Numbered from the stretch's first letter, positions 41,176 through 49,789 are shown. The stretch: DNA of 64,000 nt from Streptomyces sp. CA-210063 (GCF_024612015.1 NZ_CP102512.1:8432001-8496000); one strand, 5' to 3'. The notes: generated from the letters alone by a model not told the origin. Translations and numbers: made by a program.

Positions 41176-42944
41176 TTGGCGGCCTCCATGGCCTGCGGTG
41201 TCTTCAGGGTCTTGCGGGCCTGAGCCGCGCCGAGCGGCGAGAATCCGGCGTTGAGGTCGAGCGCCGCCTTCAGCGAGGCCCGGGCCTCCTTCCTGTCGCC
41301 GACCGCGTACTCGACCATGCCTCGGTGGTACAGGAACGTCGCGTCCTTGTACCCGGTGGCGGTGGCCCGGCGGGCGTACGGCAGGGCCTCGTCGTCGCGG
41401 CCGTTGACATGGAGCGCCCAGGCGAGGGCGTCCGCCGTGTGGACCGTCTCCCGGCGCTTCCACTCGGCCTCGGCGGCCCGCAGCGCGGCCTTGGTGTCAC
41501 CGTGGTCCGCGGCGGCGAGCGCGGTGTCGAGGTCCGCGTTGACGCCGTTGGAGCGGGCGATGGCCGTATAGGCGTCCACCAGCGTGTACTGGTCGCGCGC
41601 CTTCGTCCTGTCGCCCTGCGCCTCGTACAGCTCACCGAGCACCACGAGCGGTCCCGGCAGCGGGTAGGCGGACACGACCTGCTCCAGGCCGCGGATCGCC
41701 TCCGCGCTGTCGCCGCTCGCGGCCTGGGCGCGGGCGCGGCCCTCCAGGGCGGGGAGGTAGGTGTCGTCGGCGCCGAGGGCGCGCGCGTAGTGGTCGAGCG
41801 AGGTCTTGTATTCGCCCTGCCGCCAGGCGAGTTGGCCGAGCTGGGTGGCCACGTAGGCGATGTCGCCCCGGGTCACCGCCGAGGCGAGTGCCTTCTCCAG
41901 CACGCGGCGGGCGGTCTTCACGTCGCCGCGCAGCTCGTACACGTAGGCGTACCGCGTGAACACGGGGATGCCGGGGCGGCGGGTGTCGGCGAGCCGCACC
42001 GCCTTCAACGCCTCGTCGTAGCGGCCGAGTTCGACCAGGGCGTCGATGCGGCTGCACAACGCCCGTTCGCTGTACGGGTTTTCCTCGAGCGCACGGTCGG
42101 CGTAGCCCAGTGCGTCCTTGAACTCGTGGCGGGCGGCGGCGAGGGCGGCGAGGCCGGCGAGCGCCGGGTCGTTGTCCGGCCGCAGCTTCAGCGAGCGTCG
42201 CAGGGCCTTCTCGGCCTGCGGGTAGCGGGAGGGGTCGCCCTTGACGCGGGCCTGCTCGACATAGGCGAGGCCGAGGGTGGACCAGGAGCCGAAGTCCTTG
42301 GGCTGTTCCTTGAGATGGGCCTGGAGCGCCGTGACCGTCGTGTCGAGGTCGCCACTGGCGAGCTGGGCCGCCGAGACGCCCGGCGAGGTCGACATGGCCA
42401 CCGTCCGGTCGTCGTCCCGGGCGCCCAGCGCGACCGCGAAACCGGTGAACGCGACGGCCAGCGCGGCCGCGCACGCGGTGAGCCGCAGCAGCCGATGCCG
42501 GGCCGGTTCGCCGGCGCGCCGGCGATCAGGCTCGGGCGCGGGCTCCGGGCGGGGCTCGGCGTCGGAGGCGGGGCCGGACTCGGCGATGTCGCGGTGGTCG
42601 TCGGAGGCGGGGCCGGACTCGGCGATGTCGCGGTGGTCGTCGGAGGCGGGGCCGGACTCGGCGATGTCGCGGTGGTCGTCGGAGGCGGGGCCGGACTCGG
42701 CGATGTCGCGGTGGTCGTCGGAGGCGGGGCCGGACTCGGCGATGTCGCGGTGGTCGTCGGACGCGGGGCCGGACTCGGCGATGTCACGGTGACCGTCGGA
42801 CGCGGGGCCGGACTCGGCGATGTCACGGTGACCGTCGGACGCGGGGCCCGACTCGGCGATCTCGCGCCGGTCGTCCTCGGGAGCCCCCTCGTCGGGACGC
42901 GGACGCCCGTCCTCCGACGCGCTCTCGTTCGTACGCGGGGACAT
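41172..42944 (-). CDS. TPR-repeat membrane protein with N-terminal tandem repeats
   Basis: The 590-residue protein has three zones. Residues about 25-128 are eight tandem copies of a 13-residue unit (HRDIAESGPASDD type) encoded by a 39-bp repeat. One membrane helix follows (LTACAAALAVAFTGFAVAL, about 150-168). The rest is a string of TPR-like units (LAYVEQARVKGDPSRYPQAE; ALGYADRALEENPYSERAL; AWRQGEYKTSLDHYARAL), placing a helical scaffold outside the cell. TPR domains mediate protein assembly. Its coupling to the metal transporter and proximity to the DUF4331 gene suggest a joint surface complex. ATG 42944 follows GAGGAGAG. Confidence 0.85.
   Translation of the reverse strand: MSPRTNESASEDGRPRPDEGAPEDDRREIAESGPASDGHRDIAESGPASDGHRDIAESGPASDDHRDIAESGPASDDHRDIAESGPASDDHRDIAESGPASDDHRDIAESGPASDDHRDIAESGPASDAEPRPEPAPEPDRRRAGEPARHRLLRLTACAAALAVAFTGFAVALGARDDDRTVAMSTSPGVSAAQLASGDLDTTVTALQAHLKEQPKDFGSWSTLGLAYVEQARVKGDPSRYPQAEKALRRSLKLRPDNDPALAGLAALAAARHEFKDALGYADRALEENPYSERALCSRIDALVELGRYDEALKAVRLADTRRPGIPVFTRYAYVYELRGDVKTARRVLEKALASAVTRGDIAYVATQLGQLAWRQGEYKTSLDHYARALGADDTYLPALEGRARAQAASGDSAEAIRGLEQVVSAYPLPGPLVVLGELYEAQGDRTKARDQYTLVDAYTAIARSNGVNADLDTALAAADHGDTKAALRAAEAEWKRRETVHTADALAWALHVNGRDDEALPYARRATATGYKDATFLYHRGMVEYAVGDRKEARASLKAALDLNAGFSPLGAAQARKTLKTPQAMEAAK
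42561..42872 (-). repeat. Eight-copy 39-bp in-frame tandem repeat
   Basis: Units start at 42561, 42600, 42639, 42678, 42717, 42756, 42795 and 42834. The first five (3' in the gene) are identical or nearly so; the last three differ at a few bases (for example GGAGGC to GGACGC, and GCGGTGGTC to ACGGTGACC). The period is a multiple of three, so copy-number change keeps the frame. This is a candidate variable-number repeat. Confidence 0.95.
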
Positions 42945-43043
42945 GCCCTCTCCTCAACATCCTTGCCGAGTGCGGTGGTTGTGGTCGTGGGGCGCGGCCC
43001 GCGCCGTGGGGGATGGGTACGAGCGGGCCGCGCCGGTTCGGTG

Positions 43044-43070
43044 GGCCGGGCCCGGAGGAGGGGCCCGGCC
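43044..43070 (-). terminator. Terminator hairpin after DUF4331 gene
   Basis: GGCCGGGCCC (43044-43053) and GGGCCCGGCC (43061-43070) form a perfect 10-bp stem with a 7-base loop, ten bp beyond the DUF4331 stop. Read-through would still reach the TPR gene. Confidence 0.75.
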
Positions 43071-43079
43071 GGGAGGGGC

Positions 43080-44603
43080 CTAGTAGTAGGCCCGGTCGTT
43101 CCGGCGGCGCCACCACAGCAGACCCGCGCCGATGAGCAGGACACCGCCCGCGCCGGCGCCGGCCGAGGCCGCGATCAGCGTGGTGTCGTCGGCGGTGCTC
43201 GCCTCGACACCGGTGCCGAGAGCGCTGCGCACGTTGTTCGTGGTGTTGCCCTTGACGGTCTTGCCACGCGAACCGGCCGTCGGCAGACCCACGTACGGGA
43301 AGTGCTTGCCGAACTTCTTGTCGTTCTTGTCGACCGCGTCGCCCAAGTCGTTCTTGGCGCCGAGCAGTTCACCCTCGACGACCTGCAGCGCGATGTCGAG
43401 CACGTCGTCGGTGAGCCGACGCCCGTTCGGGAAGCCCTGGTTGTCACCGTCGAGCACGCCGAGCCGCTTCGGCTTCTTGGTGGGCGCGATGGAGGTGTTG
43501 AGGCGCAACTGCTCCGACGGGGTCACGTGCGGGGGCTGGTTGAGGCCCTCGACGCCCTTCAGGAAGACGTCGACCAGGTCGTTGCGCGGCTCCGCGGGAG
43601 CCGGGATCTTGTAGATCGCCTCGATGAGCTTGGGCAGCTCGGGCTCGGTGACGTTGTTCAGGAACTGGGCGTCGTCCACCGGCGAGGACGCGTTGAACGT
43701 GTCCTTGTCCTTGATGGGGTTGACGACCTCGTTGACCAGCGGCATGCCCAGACGCGACACCTGGCGGTACTCGCCGTCGGCGCCCTCCCGCTGGGTCGTC
43801 GACCAGATACCGACGATCGGCTGGTCCTTGGACTCGGCGAGCGCGTCGCTCGGCACCTGCAGGGCGATCGAGTTGACGTTGTACTGCTTGAGCGTGTCCC
43901 GCCCGACCTCGGAGAGGTCACCGCCGTACAGCAGGTCGAAGACGCGCAGGTCCAGGAAGAACGGGTCGTCGGCCTGGCCGGCGTACGTCGTCACCCCGCT
44001 CGCCGTCTCGTAGACGGCCTCGTCGCGCAGCTTCTTGAAGTCGGGCATCGACGCCTTGCCGACGTTCGACGGCGCCACCCACACGTCGTCCGCGAGCTTC
44101 GTCTTGGAGACGGCGCTGCGGTTCTTCAGCTTGATGAGCTCGATGTCGTACGTCTGCGTGATGTTGAGGTCCGGGTCGTCGAGGCTCTCGACGACGCCCG
44201 TGTTGTACAGGAAGGTCTTGTCGTTCTTCGTCTTCGTCTTGAACGTGTACCGGAAGATGAGGTCTTCCTGCGCGTCGCCGTCCTGGTCGACGCGGATGTC
44301 GTACTGGGCCTCCTCGGAGAACGGGAAGAAGTTCGGTCCGCCCGCCGGCTCCTCGAAGGGGATCCAGTTCGCGATGATCGTCGTCGTGTCCGGCTTGTCC
44401 GGACTGACGAACGCGTACACGTCCGTGTTGTCGAACTGGGGCTCCCCCGAGATCAGCGGGGCCTCCCGGTGGCTGGAGGCGGAGGCCGCCCCCGGCTCCA
44501 GCACGGTCACGCCGGCGGCTGCGAGCCCTCCGGCGGCCAGCGAAGCACAGATGAGGGACGCGACGCTCCTGCGTCCCGAGCCGCTCCTGGAAGTAGGTGT
44601 CAT
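43080..44603 (-). CDS. Secreted, membrane-anchored DUF4331 protein
   Basis: The 507-residue protein has a signal peptide (SLICASLAAGGLAAAGVTVL, then ASASSHREAP), where HREAP is the DUF4331 opening. FDNTDVYAFVSPDKPDTTTIIANWIPFEEP and DIRVDQDGDAQEDLIFRYTFKT follow, then a C-terminal helix with a positive stop (GGVLLIGAGLLWWRRRN). DUF4331 proteins are found on bacterial surfaces and lack a known activity; the conserved HREAP and DQDGD parts may bind metal. It lies between the ECF sigma gene (divergent) and the TPR/metal-transporter pair, so the sigma factor may control it. The ribosome site is weak (AGAGGA). Confidence 0.9.
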   Translation of the reverse strand: MTPTSRSGSGRRSVASLICASLAAGGLAAAGVTVLEPGAASASSHREAPLISGEPQFDNTDVYAFVSPDKPDTTTIIANWIPFEEPAGGPNFFPFSEEAQYDIRVDQDGDAQEDLIFRYTFKTKTKNDKTFLYNTGVVESLDDPDLNITQTYDIELIKLKNRSAVSKTKLADDVWVAPSNVGKASMPDFKKLRDEAVYETASGVTTYAGQADDPFFLDLRVFDLLYGGDLSEVGRDTLKQYNVNSIALQVPSDALAESKDQPIVGIWSTTQREGADGEYRQVSRLGMPLVNEVVNPIKDKDTFNASSPVDDAQFLNNVTEPELPKLIEAIYKIPAPAEPRNDLVDVFLKGVEGLNQPPHVTPSEQLRLNTSIAPTKKPKRLGVLDGDNQGFPNGRRLTDDVLDIALQVVEGELLGAKNDLGDAVDKNDKKFGKHFPYVGLPTAGSRGKTVKGNTTNNVRSALGTGVEASTADDTTLIAASAGAGAGGVLLIGAGLLWWRRRNDRAYY

Positions 44604-44744
44604 GCCGTCCGTCCTCTGTCCCAACTTGCCTGACGAACGCCATTCGGAGCGGTCGGCAGGGTGGATTGGTCGAATCCCAAACGTTCTTACGGCGCGTTTG
44701 AAAGGTTGTTTCAGCGGAGAGCCGGATTCGTTGATCTGATCGGT

Positions 44745-44837
44745 GATCCGAACGGTCCTCGGATCCGTGATCCGGTCTGTGACGCGATCCGTTCGGATCC
44801 GTCGACGGAAGACCCGCGCTTTGGGCAGGCTGATCCG
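44745..44837. promoter_or_regulatory. Cluster of six GATCCG motifs in divergent promoter
   Basis: GATCCG occurs at 44745, 44762, 44769, 44786, 44796 and 44832, all within 93 bp of the 315-bp gap between the DUF4331 and sigma-factor genes. Several occur as TGATCCG or CGGATCCG. Such density is unlikely by chance and suggests a repeated binding site or promoter elements for the adjacent sigma factor. Confidence 0.55.
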
Positions 44838-44918
44838 TAACCCCATCCGGAGGTGGGTTCGTTGCGAATGCCTTACGCGCGGAGATGGCCGTGCACGGCC
44901 GGAGACGAGGGGGAGCGA

Positions 44919-45461
44919 GTGGAGGCGGACAAACTTCTGGTCCGTGTGGCCGGAGGTGACCAACGGGCGTTCGAGGAGCTGTACGCGCTGGTGTCCGGCC
45001 CGGTGTTCGGTCTGGTCCGCCGGGTCGTGCGGGACCCCGCCCAGTCGGAGGAGGTGGCTCAGGAAGTGCTGCTCGAACTCTGGCGCTCCGCGGGCCGGTT
45101 CGACCCCGCCCGCGGCAGCGCCCTGTCCTGGATCCTCACCCTCGCGCACCGGCGCGCGGTGGACCGGGTGCGCAGTGCCCGCGCCGCCACCGAGCGCGAG
45201 CAGCGCGAGGGGCGCCGCAACCACCACCCCGCCTTCGACCAGGTCGCCGAGGAGGTCGAGGCCGGACTCGAACGCCAGTGGGTGCGCCACTGCCTGGAGA
45301 AGCTCACCACCCTCCAGCGCGAGTCCGTCACCCTCGCCTACTACGACGGCTACACCTACCGTGAAGTGGCCGAGCGGCTCTCCCTGCCGCTCGGCACGGT
45401 CAAGACCCGTATGCGCGACGGACTCACACGGCTGCGCGAATGCCTGGGAGGAGTCGCATGA
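44919..45461 (+). CDS. ECF sigma factor, SigK-like
   Basis: The 180-residue sigma factor has region 2 (QRAFEELYALVSGPVFGLVRRVVRDPAQSEEVAQEVLLELWRSAGRFD) and region 4 (LTTLQRESVTLAYYDGYTYREVAERLSLPLGTVKTRMRDGLTRLREC). This pattern matches the SigK/ECF19-type group, whose members pair with an RskA anti-sigma. GTG 44919 is preferred: GAGGGGGAG ends about four bases before it and region 2 starts soon after. GTG 44853 and ATG 44868 are longer options. The anti-sigma gene follows 34 bp later, and the divergent DUF4331 operon is the natural target. Confidence 0.9.
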   Translation: MEADKLLVRVAGGDQRAFEELYALVSGPVFGLVRRVVRDPAQSEEVAQEVLLELWRSAGRFDPARGSALSWILTLAHRRAVDRVRSARAATEREQREGRRNHHPAFDQVAEEVEAGLERQWVRHCLEKLTTLQRESVTLAYYDGYTYREVAERLSLPLGTVKTRMRDGLTRLRECLGGVA

Positions 45462-45495
45462 GCGCCCTGATCGGCCGGCCCGGGGGAGGTGCCAC

Positions 45496-46299
45496 GTGAG
45501 CCTGTTCCGCCGCGAGGACCTCCACTCGCTCGCCGCCCCCTACGCGCTCGACGCCCTGGAGCCCGCCGAGCGGCGCCGCTTCGAGAAGCATCTGGAGCGC
45601 TGCGACCGCTGCCCCGCCGACGTGCGCGCCCTGTCGGAGGACGCGGTCCGCCTCGCCTGGTCGACGGCCGCCCCGGCACCGGCCGCGATGCGCGACCGGG
45701 TCTTCGCCGCCGTACGCAACACACCCCAGGCGGCTCCGGCCCAGGCGCGCCCCCAGCAGCATCTGCCGCCGCATGTGTGGGGCACCGCTCCGCCGCCGAA
45801 GGTGCGCGCGCGTGCGCCCCGGATGCGCTCTCTGCTCGCCCCGCTGGCCACCGCCACGGCCGCCGCCGCGCTCGTCGTGGCGTCCCTCTTCGCCGTCCAG
45901 GCGAACCGCGCCCAGGACCAACTGGACGCGGAGCGGGCCCAGGCGAGTGAGATCGCCCACGTTCTCGCCGCACCGGACGCCCGCGCGACCAGTGACCGGG
46001 ACGCGGAGGGCCAGGCAATCGGAGTGATCGCTTCCGCCGAGGAGGGGAGCGCGATCGTGACCCTCAGCGGATTCGAGAACCTCCCCGAGGACCGAGTGCA
46101 TCAGCTCTGGCTCATGCGCCCCGACGTGCAACCGCGCTCCTTGGGCCTCTTCGACGGCGACACGCCCTTGGTCGCCGTCGGAATGAACACCGACGCGACG
46201 TCACTCGCCGTGACCGTCGAACCCGACGGCGGATCACCTCAGCCCACCAGCCAGCCAGTTGTCCAACTCGCCCTGGAATCAGTCGGATTCGGAGAGTAA
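45496..46299 (+). CDS. RskA-type transmembrane anti-sigma factor
   Basis: The 267-residue protein has an N-terminal zinc-type anti-sigma (ZAS) domain, with the His-x3-Cys-x2-Cys motif in KHLERCDRCPAD. A linker and one membrane helix follow (LLAPLATATAAAALVVASLFAV, about 112-135). The outer RskA domain contains GQAIGVIASAEEGSAIVTLSGFENLPEDRVHQLWLM. It should hold the upstream sigma factor inactive until regulated proteolysis, as for mycobacterial SigK/RskA. GTG 45496 follows GGGGGAGG. Confidence 0.92.
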   Translation: MSLFRREDLHSLAAPYALDALEPAERRRFEKHLERCDRCPADVRALSEDAVRLAWSTAAPAPAAMRDRVFAAVRNTPQAAPAQARPQQHLPPHVWGTAPPPKVRARAPRMRSLLAPLATATAAAALVVASLFAVQANRAQDQLDAERAQASEIAHVLAAPDARATSDRDAEGQAIGVIASAEEGSAIVTLSGFENLPEDRVHQLWLMRPDVQPRSLGLFDGDTPLVAVGMNTDATSLAVTVEPDGGSPQPTSQPVVQLALESVGFGE

Positions 46300-46414
46300 T
46301 CAACAAGGCTGTTACCGGGTAGGTAAATACCGGGACCGTGATTCCCGAGTGCTCCAACGGAGCGATATGGTTACGCTGCCCGGGCCGGGTGGACTCGTAC
46401 GGGTGGGGAGTGAC

Positions 46415-46681
46415 ATGGAACAGATAACAGTGCACAGGGCGCGAGTCCCTGCGATCACCTGCGGGAGCAGCGCGACCAGTTCGCGGCTCGACCGCCATCT
46501 CTCGGTGCTGAGCGGCCCCGCCGTGCCACAGCGCGAGGCGGCCGAGGCGACCTCGCTGATGCGCGAGATAACGTCACGCTCCCCGCAGGAGCGCAGCAGC
46601 CGCAAGGACACACGCCTCGGACGGGTCTCACTGTTCGCACCCCTGAAGAGGCTGCGCCGCTCGCTGTTCGGCAGCCGCTAG
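46415..46681 (+). CDS. Small basic protein, 88 residues, unknown function
   Basis: ATG 46415 follows GGGGAG. The protein opens MEQITVHRARVPAITCGSSA, has a middle with LDRHLSVLSGPAVPQREAAEATSLMREI and ends in a strongly basic segment (APLKRLRRSLFGSR). One Cys is present, with no signal peptide and no membrane helix. I think similar short proteins occur across Streptomyces but know no function. The gap before it has GTTACCGGGTAGGTAAATACCGGG with the heptamer TACCGGG twice, possibly its promoter or operator, so it seems to be transcribed apart from the sigma/anti-sigma pair. Confidence 0.65.
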   Translation: MEQITVHRARVPAITCGSSATSSRLDRHLSVLSGPAVPQREAAEATSLMREITSRSPQERSSRKDTRLGRVSLFAPLKRLRRSLFGSR

Positions 46682-46722
46682 CACCACAGCTCCAAGGGCT
46701 TTCCCCGCTACAGAGCCCGCGC

Positions 46723-47946
46723 TCAGGCGACCACACCGTCCCGGCGCAGCGCTGCGATCTCGTCGTCCGTCATCCCCACGGCACGCAGCAGCGACCCGGT
46801 GTGCTCCCCGAGCGCGGGCACCGCGCCCATCCGCGCCTCGTCCCCGCCCGGCAGCGTGATGGGCGGGAGCAACGCCCTGAGCGGCCCCACCGGTGAGCCC
46901 ACTTCCCGCCACCGGTCCCGGGCCGCCAACTGCGGATGCTCCGCCACCTCCATGACATCCCTCAGCCGCGCACAGGCGATCCCCGCCGCCTCCAGCCGCG
47001 CCACCGCCTCGTCGGTGTCCAGCACGCCCAGCGCCTCCGCGACCAGTTCGTCCGTACGCCCCCGGCGGGCGACCCGCGCCGGATTCGTCGCGAACGCCGG
47101 ATCGTCCGCCAACTCCGGCCGTCCCAGCACCTGTTCGACGAGCCGCCGCCACTCCCGGTCGTTCTGCACCGACAGCAGCACCCGCCCGCCGTCCGCCGTC
47201 GGATAGGCGTCGTACGGCGCGATCACCGCGTGCGCCAGCCCCGTCCGCACCGGGGGAGCCCCGTCGTGCATCGCATGGTGCAGCGGATGCCCCATCCACT
47301 CCGCCAGCGCCTCCAGCATCGACACCTCCACCGGCCCGCCCCGCCCGGTCGTGCCCCGCCGTACGAGCGCCGCGAGCACCCCCGAGAACGCGTACATCCC
47401 GGCGGCGATGTCCGCCGCCGGGATGCCCGCCTTCACCGGCTGCTCCTCGGTCCCCGTCACCGACACCAGGCCGGCCTCGCACTGCACGAGCATGTCGTAC
47501 GCCCGCTTGTCCGCGTACGGCCCCGACGCCCCGTAGCCCGAGATGTCCACCGCGATCAGCCGGGGGTGCGCGGCGCACAGGGTGGCGGCGTCCAGGCCGA
47601 GCCGGGCCGCCGCGCCGTGCGCCAGGTTCTGCACGAACACGTCCGCGTCCGCCACCAGCCGCCGTACGACGGCCAGACCGCGCGGGTCCTTCAGGTCCAG
47701 CGCCAGGGACTCCTTGCCCCGGTTGCACCACACGAAGTGCGAGGCCAGGCCCCGGGCGGCCGTGTCGTAGCCGCGGGCGAAGTCACCGCCGTCCACCCGC
47801 TCGACCTTGATGACCCGCGCGCCGAGGTCGGCGAGCTGCCGGGTGGCGAAGGGTGCCGCGACGGCCTGCTCGACGGCGACGACGGTGATGCCGTCGAGGG
47901 GCAGGGGATCGCCGGTGCGGGGGAGTGAGCGCATGCCGTGGATCAT
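46723..47946 (-). CDS. CaiB/BaiF family (class III) CoA-transferase
   Basis: The 407-residue enzyme has VVAVEQAVAAPFATRQLADLGARVIKVER at the start, LDLKDPRG, DVFVQNLAHGAAARLGLD and the catalytic Asp in DKRAYDMLVQCEAG, the position used for the acyl-aspartyl intermediate in class III transferases. The later PVEVSMLEALAEWMGH and HPQLAARDRWREV are typical. It would move CoA between carboxylic acids, but substrates cannot be told. The short N-terminal HGMRSLPRTG leaves alternative starts (ATG 47934). It is convergent with the small basic protein and adjacent to the ABC exporter. Confidence 0.9.
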   Translation of the reverse strand: MIHGMRSLPRTGDPLPLDGITVVAVEQAVAAPFATRQLADLGARVIKVERVDGGDFARGYDTAARGLASHFVWCNRGKESLALDLKDPRGLAVVRRLVADADVFVQNLAHGAAARLGLDAATLCAAHPRLIAVDISGYGASGPYADKRAYDMLVQCEAGLVSVTGTEEQPVKAGIPAADIAAGMYAFSGVLAALVRRGTTGRGGPVEVSMLEALAEWMGHPLHHAMHDGAPPVRTGLAHAVIAPYDAYPTADGGRVLLSVQNDREWRRLVEQVLGRPELADDPAFATNPARVARRGRTDELVAEALGVLDTDEAVARLEAAGIACARLRDVMEVAEHPQLAARDRWREVGSPVGPLRALLPPITLPGGDEARMGAVPALGEHTGSLLRAVGMTDDEIAALRRDGVVA

Positions 47947-48022
47947 GTCCCCGGCGGGGCGCCGTTGTCACCAGGGCGTGCCGAGCGTCACGTGGCCCCG
48001 GCACCCGCCCCCGCTCACTGGC

Positions 48023-48051
48023 CCCCGGCCCGTCCCCCGGGCGGGCCGGGG
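48023..48051 (-). terminator. Terminator hairpin after ABC operon
   Basis: CCCCGGCCCG (48023-48032) and CGGGCCGGGG (48042-48051) form a 10-bp perfect stem with a 9-base loop, two bp beyond the permease stop. Confidence 0.75.
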
Positions 48052-48053
48052 AG

Positions 48054-48836
48054 TCACTTGGGTCCGGCCGCGTACGTCCGGACCGCGAGCGGTACGAACA
48101 CCGCGAGCAGCACCGCGCACCAGGCCAGCGAACCGGCGACCGGATGCGCCACCGGCCAGGCGGCACCGTCGGGCACGGGCGCGTTCCCGAAGAGGTCGCG
48201 GAGGGCCGTGGTCACCGCGCTGATCGGGTTCCACTCGGCGACCGTGCGCAGCCAGCCCGGCAGACCCTCGGTCGGGATGTACGCGCTGGACAGCAGCGGC
48301 AGCAGGAAGGTCGCGCCGCCCAGCTGCCCGGCCGCCTCCTCGTTCCGGGTCAGGAGGCCCAGGAAGATACCGATCCACACGGCCGCGAACCGGAACAGCA
48401 GCAACAGCCCGAACGCGCCGACCGCCGCGAGGGCGCTCCCCTCGATCCGCCAGCCCACCGCGAGCCCCACCAGCAGGAACGGCACGGTCCCGGCGGCCGT
48501 GACGACCACGTCCGCCGCCGCCTGCCCGAGCGGTACGGCGGCCCGGCTCATCGGCAGCGTGCGGAAGCGGTCCATCACGCCCCGGTGCGTGTCCTGCGCG
48601 GCCTGGAACATGCCGGTCATGATTCCGCCCGCCGCCGTCGCCACCAGCAGACCGGGCACCAGGAACCGCCGGTACTCCTCGCCAGGGACGGCGAGGGCGC
48701 TGCCGAAGACGTACCCGAAGAACAGCAGCATGGATATGGGCATGGTCTGGGTGAGGATCAGCAGTCCTGGGTTGTTCCGGACCCGCCGCAGCTGCCGGCC
48801 CAGCATCGCCGTGCCGTCGTACGCCAACGCGCTCAT
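48054..48836 (-). CDS. ABC-2 type permease (DrrB-like)
   Basis: The 260-residue permease has six membrane helices and the ABC-2 layout: RRVRNNPGLLILTQTMPISMLLFFGYVFG, then FLVPGLLVATAAGGIMTGMFQAA, QDTHRGVMDRFRTLPM, and SSAYIPTEGLPGWLRTVAEWNPISAV, the typical block before the last helix. With the ATPase it forms a two-subunit exporter of the daunorubicin-resistance type. Its ATG overlaps the ATPase stop (ATGA, 48833-48836). Confidence 0.92.
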   Translation of the reverse strand: MSALAYDGTAMLGRQLRRVRNNPGLLILTQTMPISMLLFFGYVFGSALAVPGEEYRRFLVPGLLVATAAGGIMTGMFQAAQDTHRGVMDRFRTLPMSRAAVPLGQAAADVVVTAAGTVPFLLVGLAVGWRIEGSALAAVGAFGLLLLFRFAAVWIGIFLGLLTRNEEAAGQLGGATFLLPLLSSAYIPTEGLPGWLRTVAEWNPISAVTTALRDLFGNAPVPDGAAWPVAHPVAGSLAWCAVLLAVFVPLAVRTYAAGPK

Positions 48837-49789
48837 GCCGCACGCTCCTTGGGGGTCACTGATCCGGTCGTCAGCCGGAGGAAGACGTCATCCAGGGTCG
48901 GCGGGCGCAGACTCGCGTCCATCAACGGCACGCCCGCCGCGTCGAGTTCACGGACGAGCCGGGGGAGGGTGAGCGTCGGGTCGAGGGTGACCGCGCCCAC
49001 GGCGTGCCGCTCGTGGTCGAACGACGGCTCCGCACCGGTGAGTTGGTCGAGGACGCCCGCCGCCTTGGTCATCGCGTCCGCGTGGGAGACGACGACCTCC
49101 GCGTACGAGCCGATCAGCGCCTTGAGTTGGGGCGGCGAGCCGCTGTGGGCGATCCGGCCCCGGTCCATCAGCACGATCTGATCGGCGAGTTGATCGGCCT
49201 CCTCCAGATACTGCGTGGTCAGCAGCACGGTCGTCCCCTCCGCCTTCAGGGCGCGCACGGCCTCCCAGATCTGGTTGCGGCTGACCGGGTCGAGCCCGGT
49301 GGTGGGCTCGTCGAGGAAGAGCACCGCCGGATGCCGGATCAGGCTCGCCGCGAGGTCGAGCCGGCGGCGCATGCCGCCCGAGTACGTGGAGGCCGGCCGG
49401 TCGGCGGCCTCGGTCAGACCGAAACGGTCGAGGAGTTCGGCCGCGCGTGCCCCCGTGTCGCGGACGCGGTGCAGCCGTGCGAACAGCCGCAGGTTCTGCC
49501 GCCCGGTGAGGTCCCCGTCCACCGACGCGTACTGCCCCGTCACCCCGATGGCCCGCCGGACCGCCCCCGGCTCCCGCACGAGGTCGTGCCCCGCGATCCG
49601 CGCCGAGCCCGCGTCCGGCCGCAGCAGCGTCGCCAGCAGCCGTACGGCCGTCGTCTTGCCCGCCCCGTTCGGGCCGAGCATCCCGACCACCGAGCCCTCC
49701 GCCACGGCCAGATCGAGGCCGCGGACGGCATGGACGTCCCCGAAACGCTTCTCCAGGCCCTCACTAAGTACAGCGTACGTAGTTGTCAT
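48833..49789 (-). CDS. ABC transporter ATPase (DrrA-like)
   Basis: The 318-residue ATPase has Walker A MLGPNGAGKTTAVRL, a DrrA-type VTGQYASVDGDLTGRQNL block (Q-loop), signature YSGGMRRRLDLA, Walker B AVLFLDEPTTGLDP and H-loop region LLTTQYLEEAD. The C-terminal 80 residues (LDPTLTLPRLVRELDAAGVP) are the extra domain of drug exporters of this class. ATG 49789 is used; codons 3-8 overlap one of two palindromic operators, so the nearby TetR protein can block the start of the gene itself. Confidence 0.93.
   Translation of the reverse strand: MTTTYAVLSEGLEKRFGDVHAVRGLDLAVAEGSVVGMLGPNGAGKTTAVRLLATLLRPDAGSARIAGHDLVREPGAVRRAIGVTGQYASVDGDLTGRQNLRLFARLHRVRDTGARAAELLDRFGLTEAADRPASTYSGGMRRRLDLAASLIRHPAVLFLDEPTTGLDPVSRNQIWEAVRALKAEGTTVLLTTQYLEEADQLADQIVLMDRGRIAHSGSPPQLKALIGSYAEVVVSHADAMTKAAGVLDQLTGAEPSFDHERHAVGAVTLDPTLTLPRLVRELDAAGVPLMDASLRPPTLDDVFLRLTTGSVTPKERAA

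Noticed and set aside
42561..42872. Regular repeats that could be mistaken for a CRISPR array
   Set aside because: Units are contiguous without spacers, in frame inside a coding gene, and no cas genes are present.
41325..44633. A 1102-codon open frame on the plus strand
   Set aside because: It lies opposite the TPR and DUF4331 genes and across the gap between them; low complexity and lack of any domain mark it as a shadow.
44853..44918. Longer N-terminus for the ECF sigma factor
   Set aside because: The start at 44853 sits on top of its own ribosome-like sequence; GTG 44919 has better spacing and gives the usual N-terminus.
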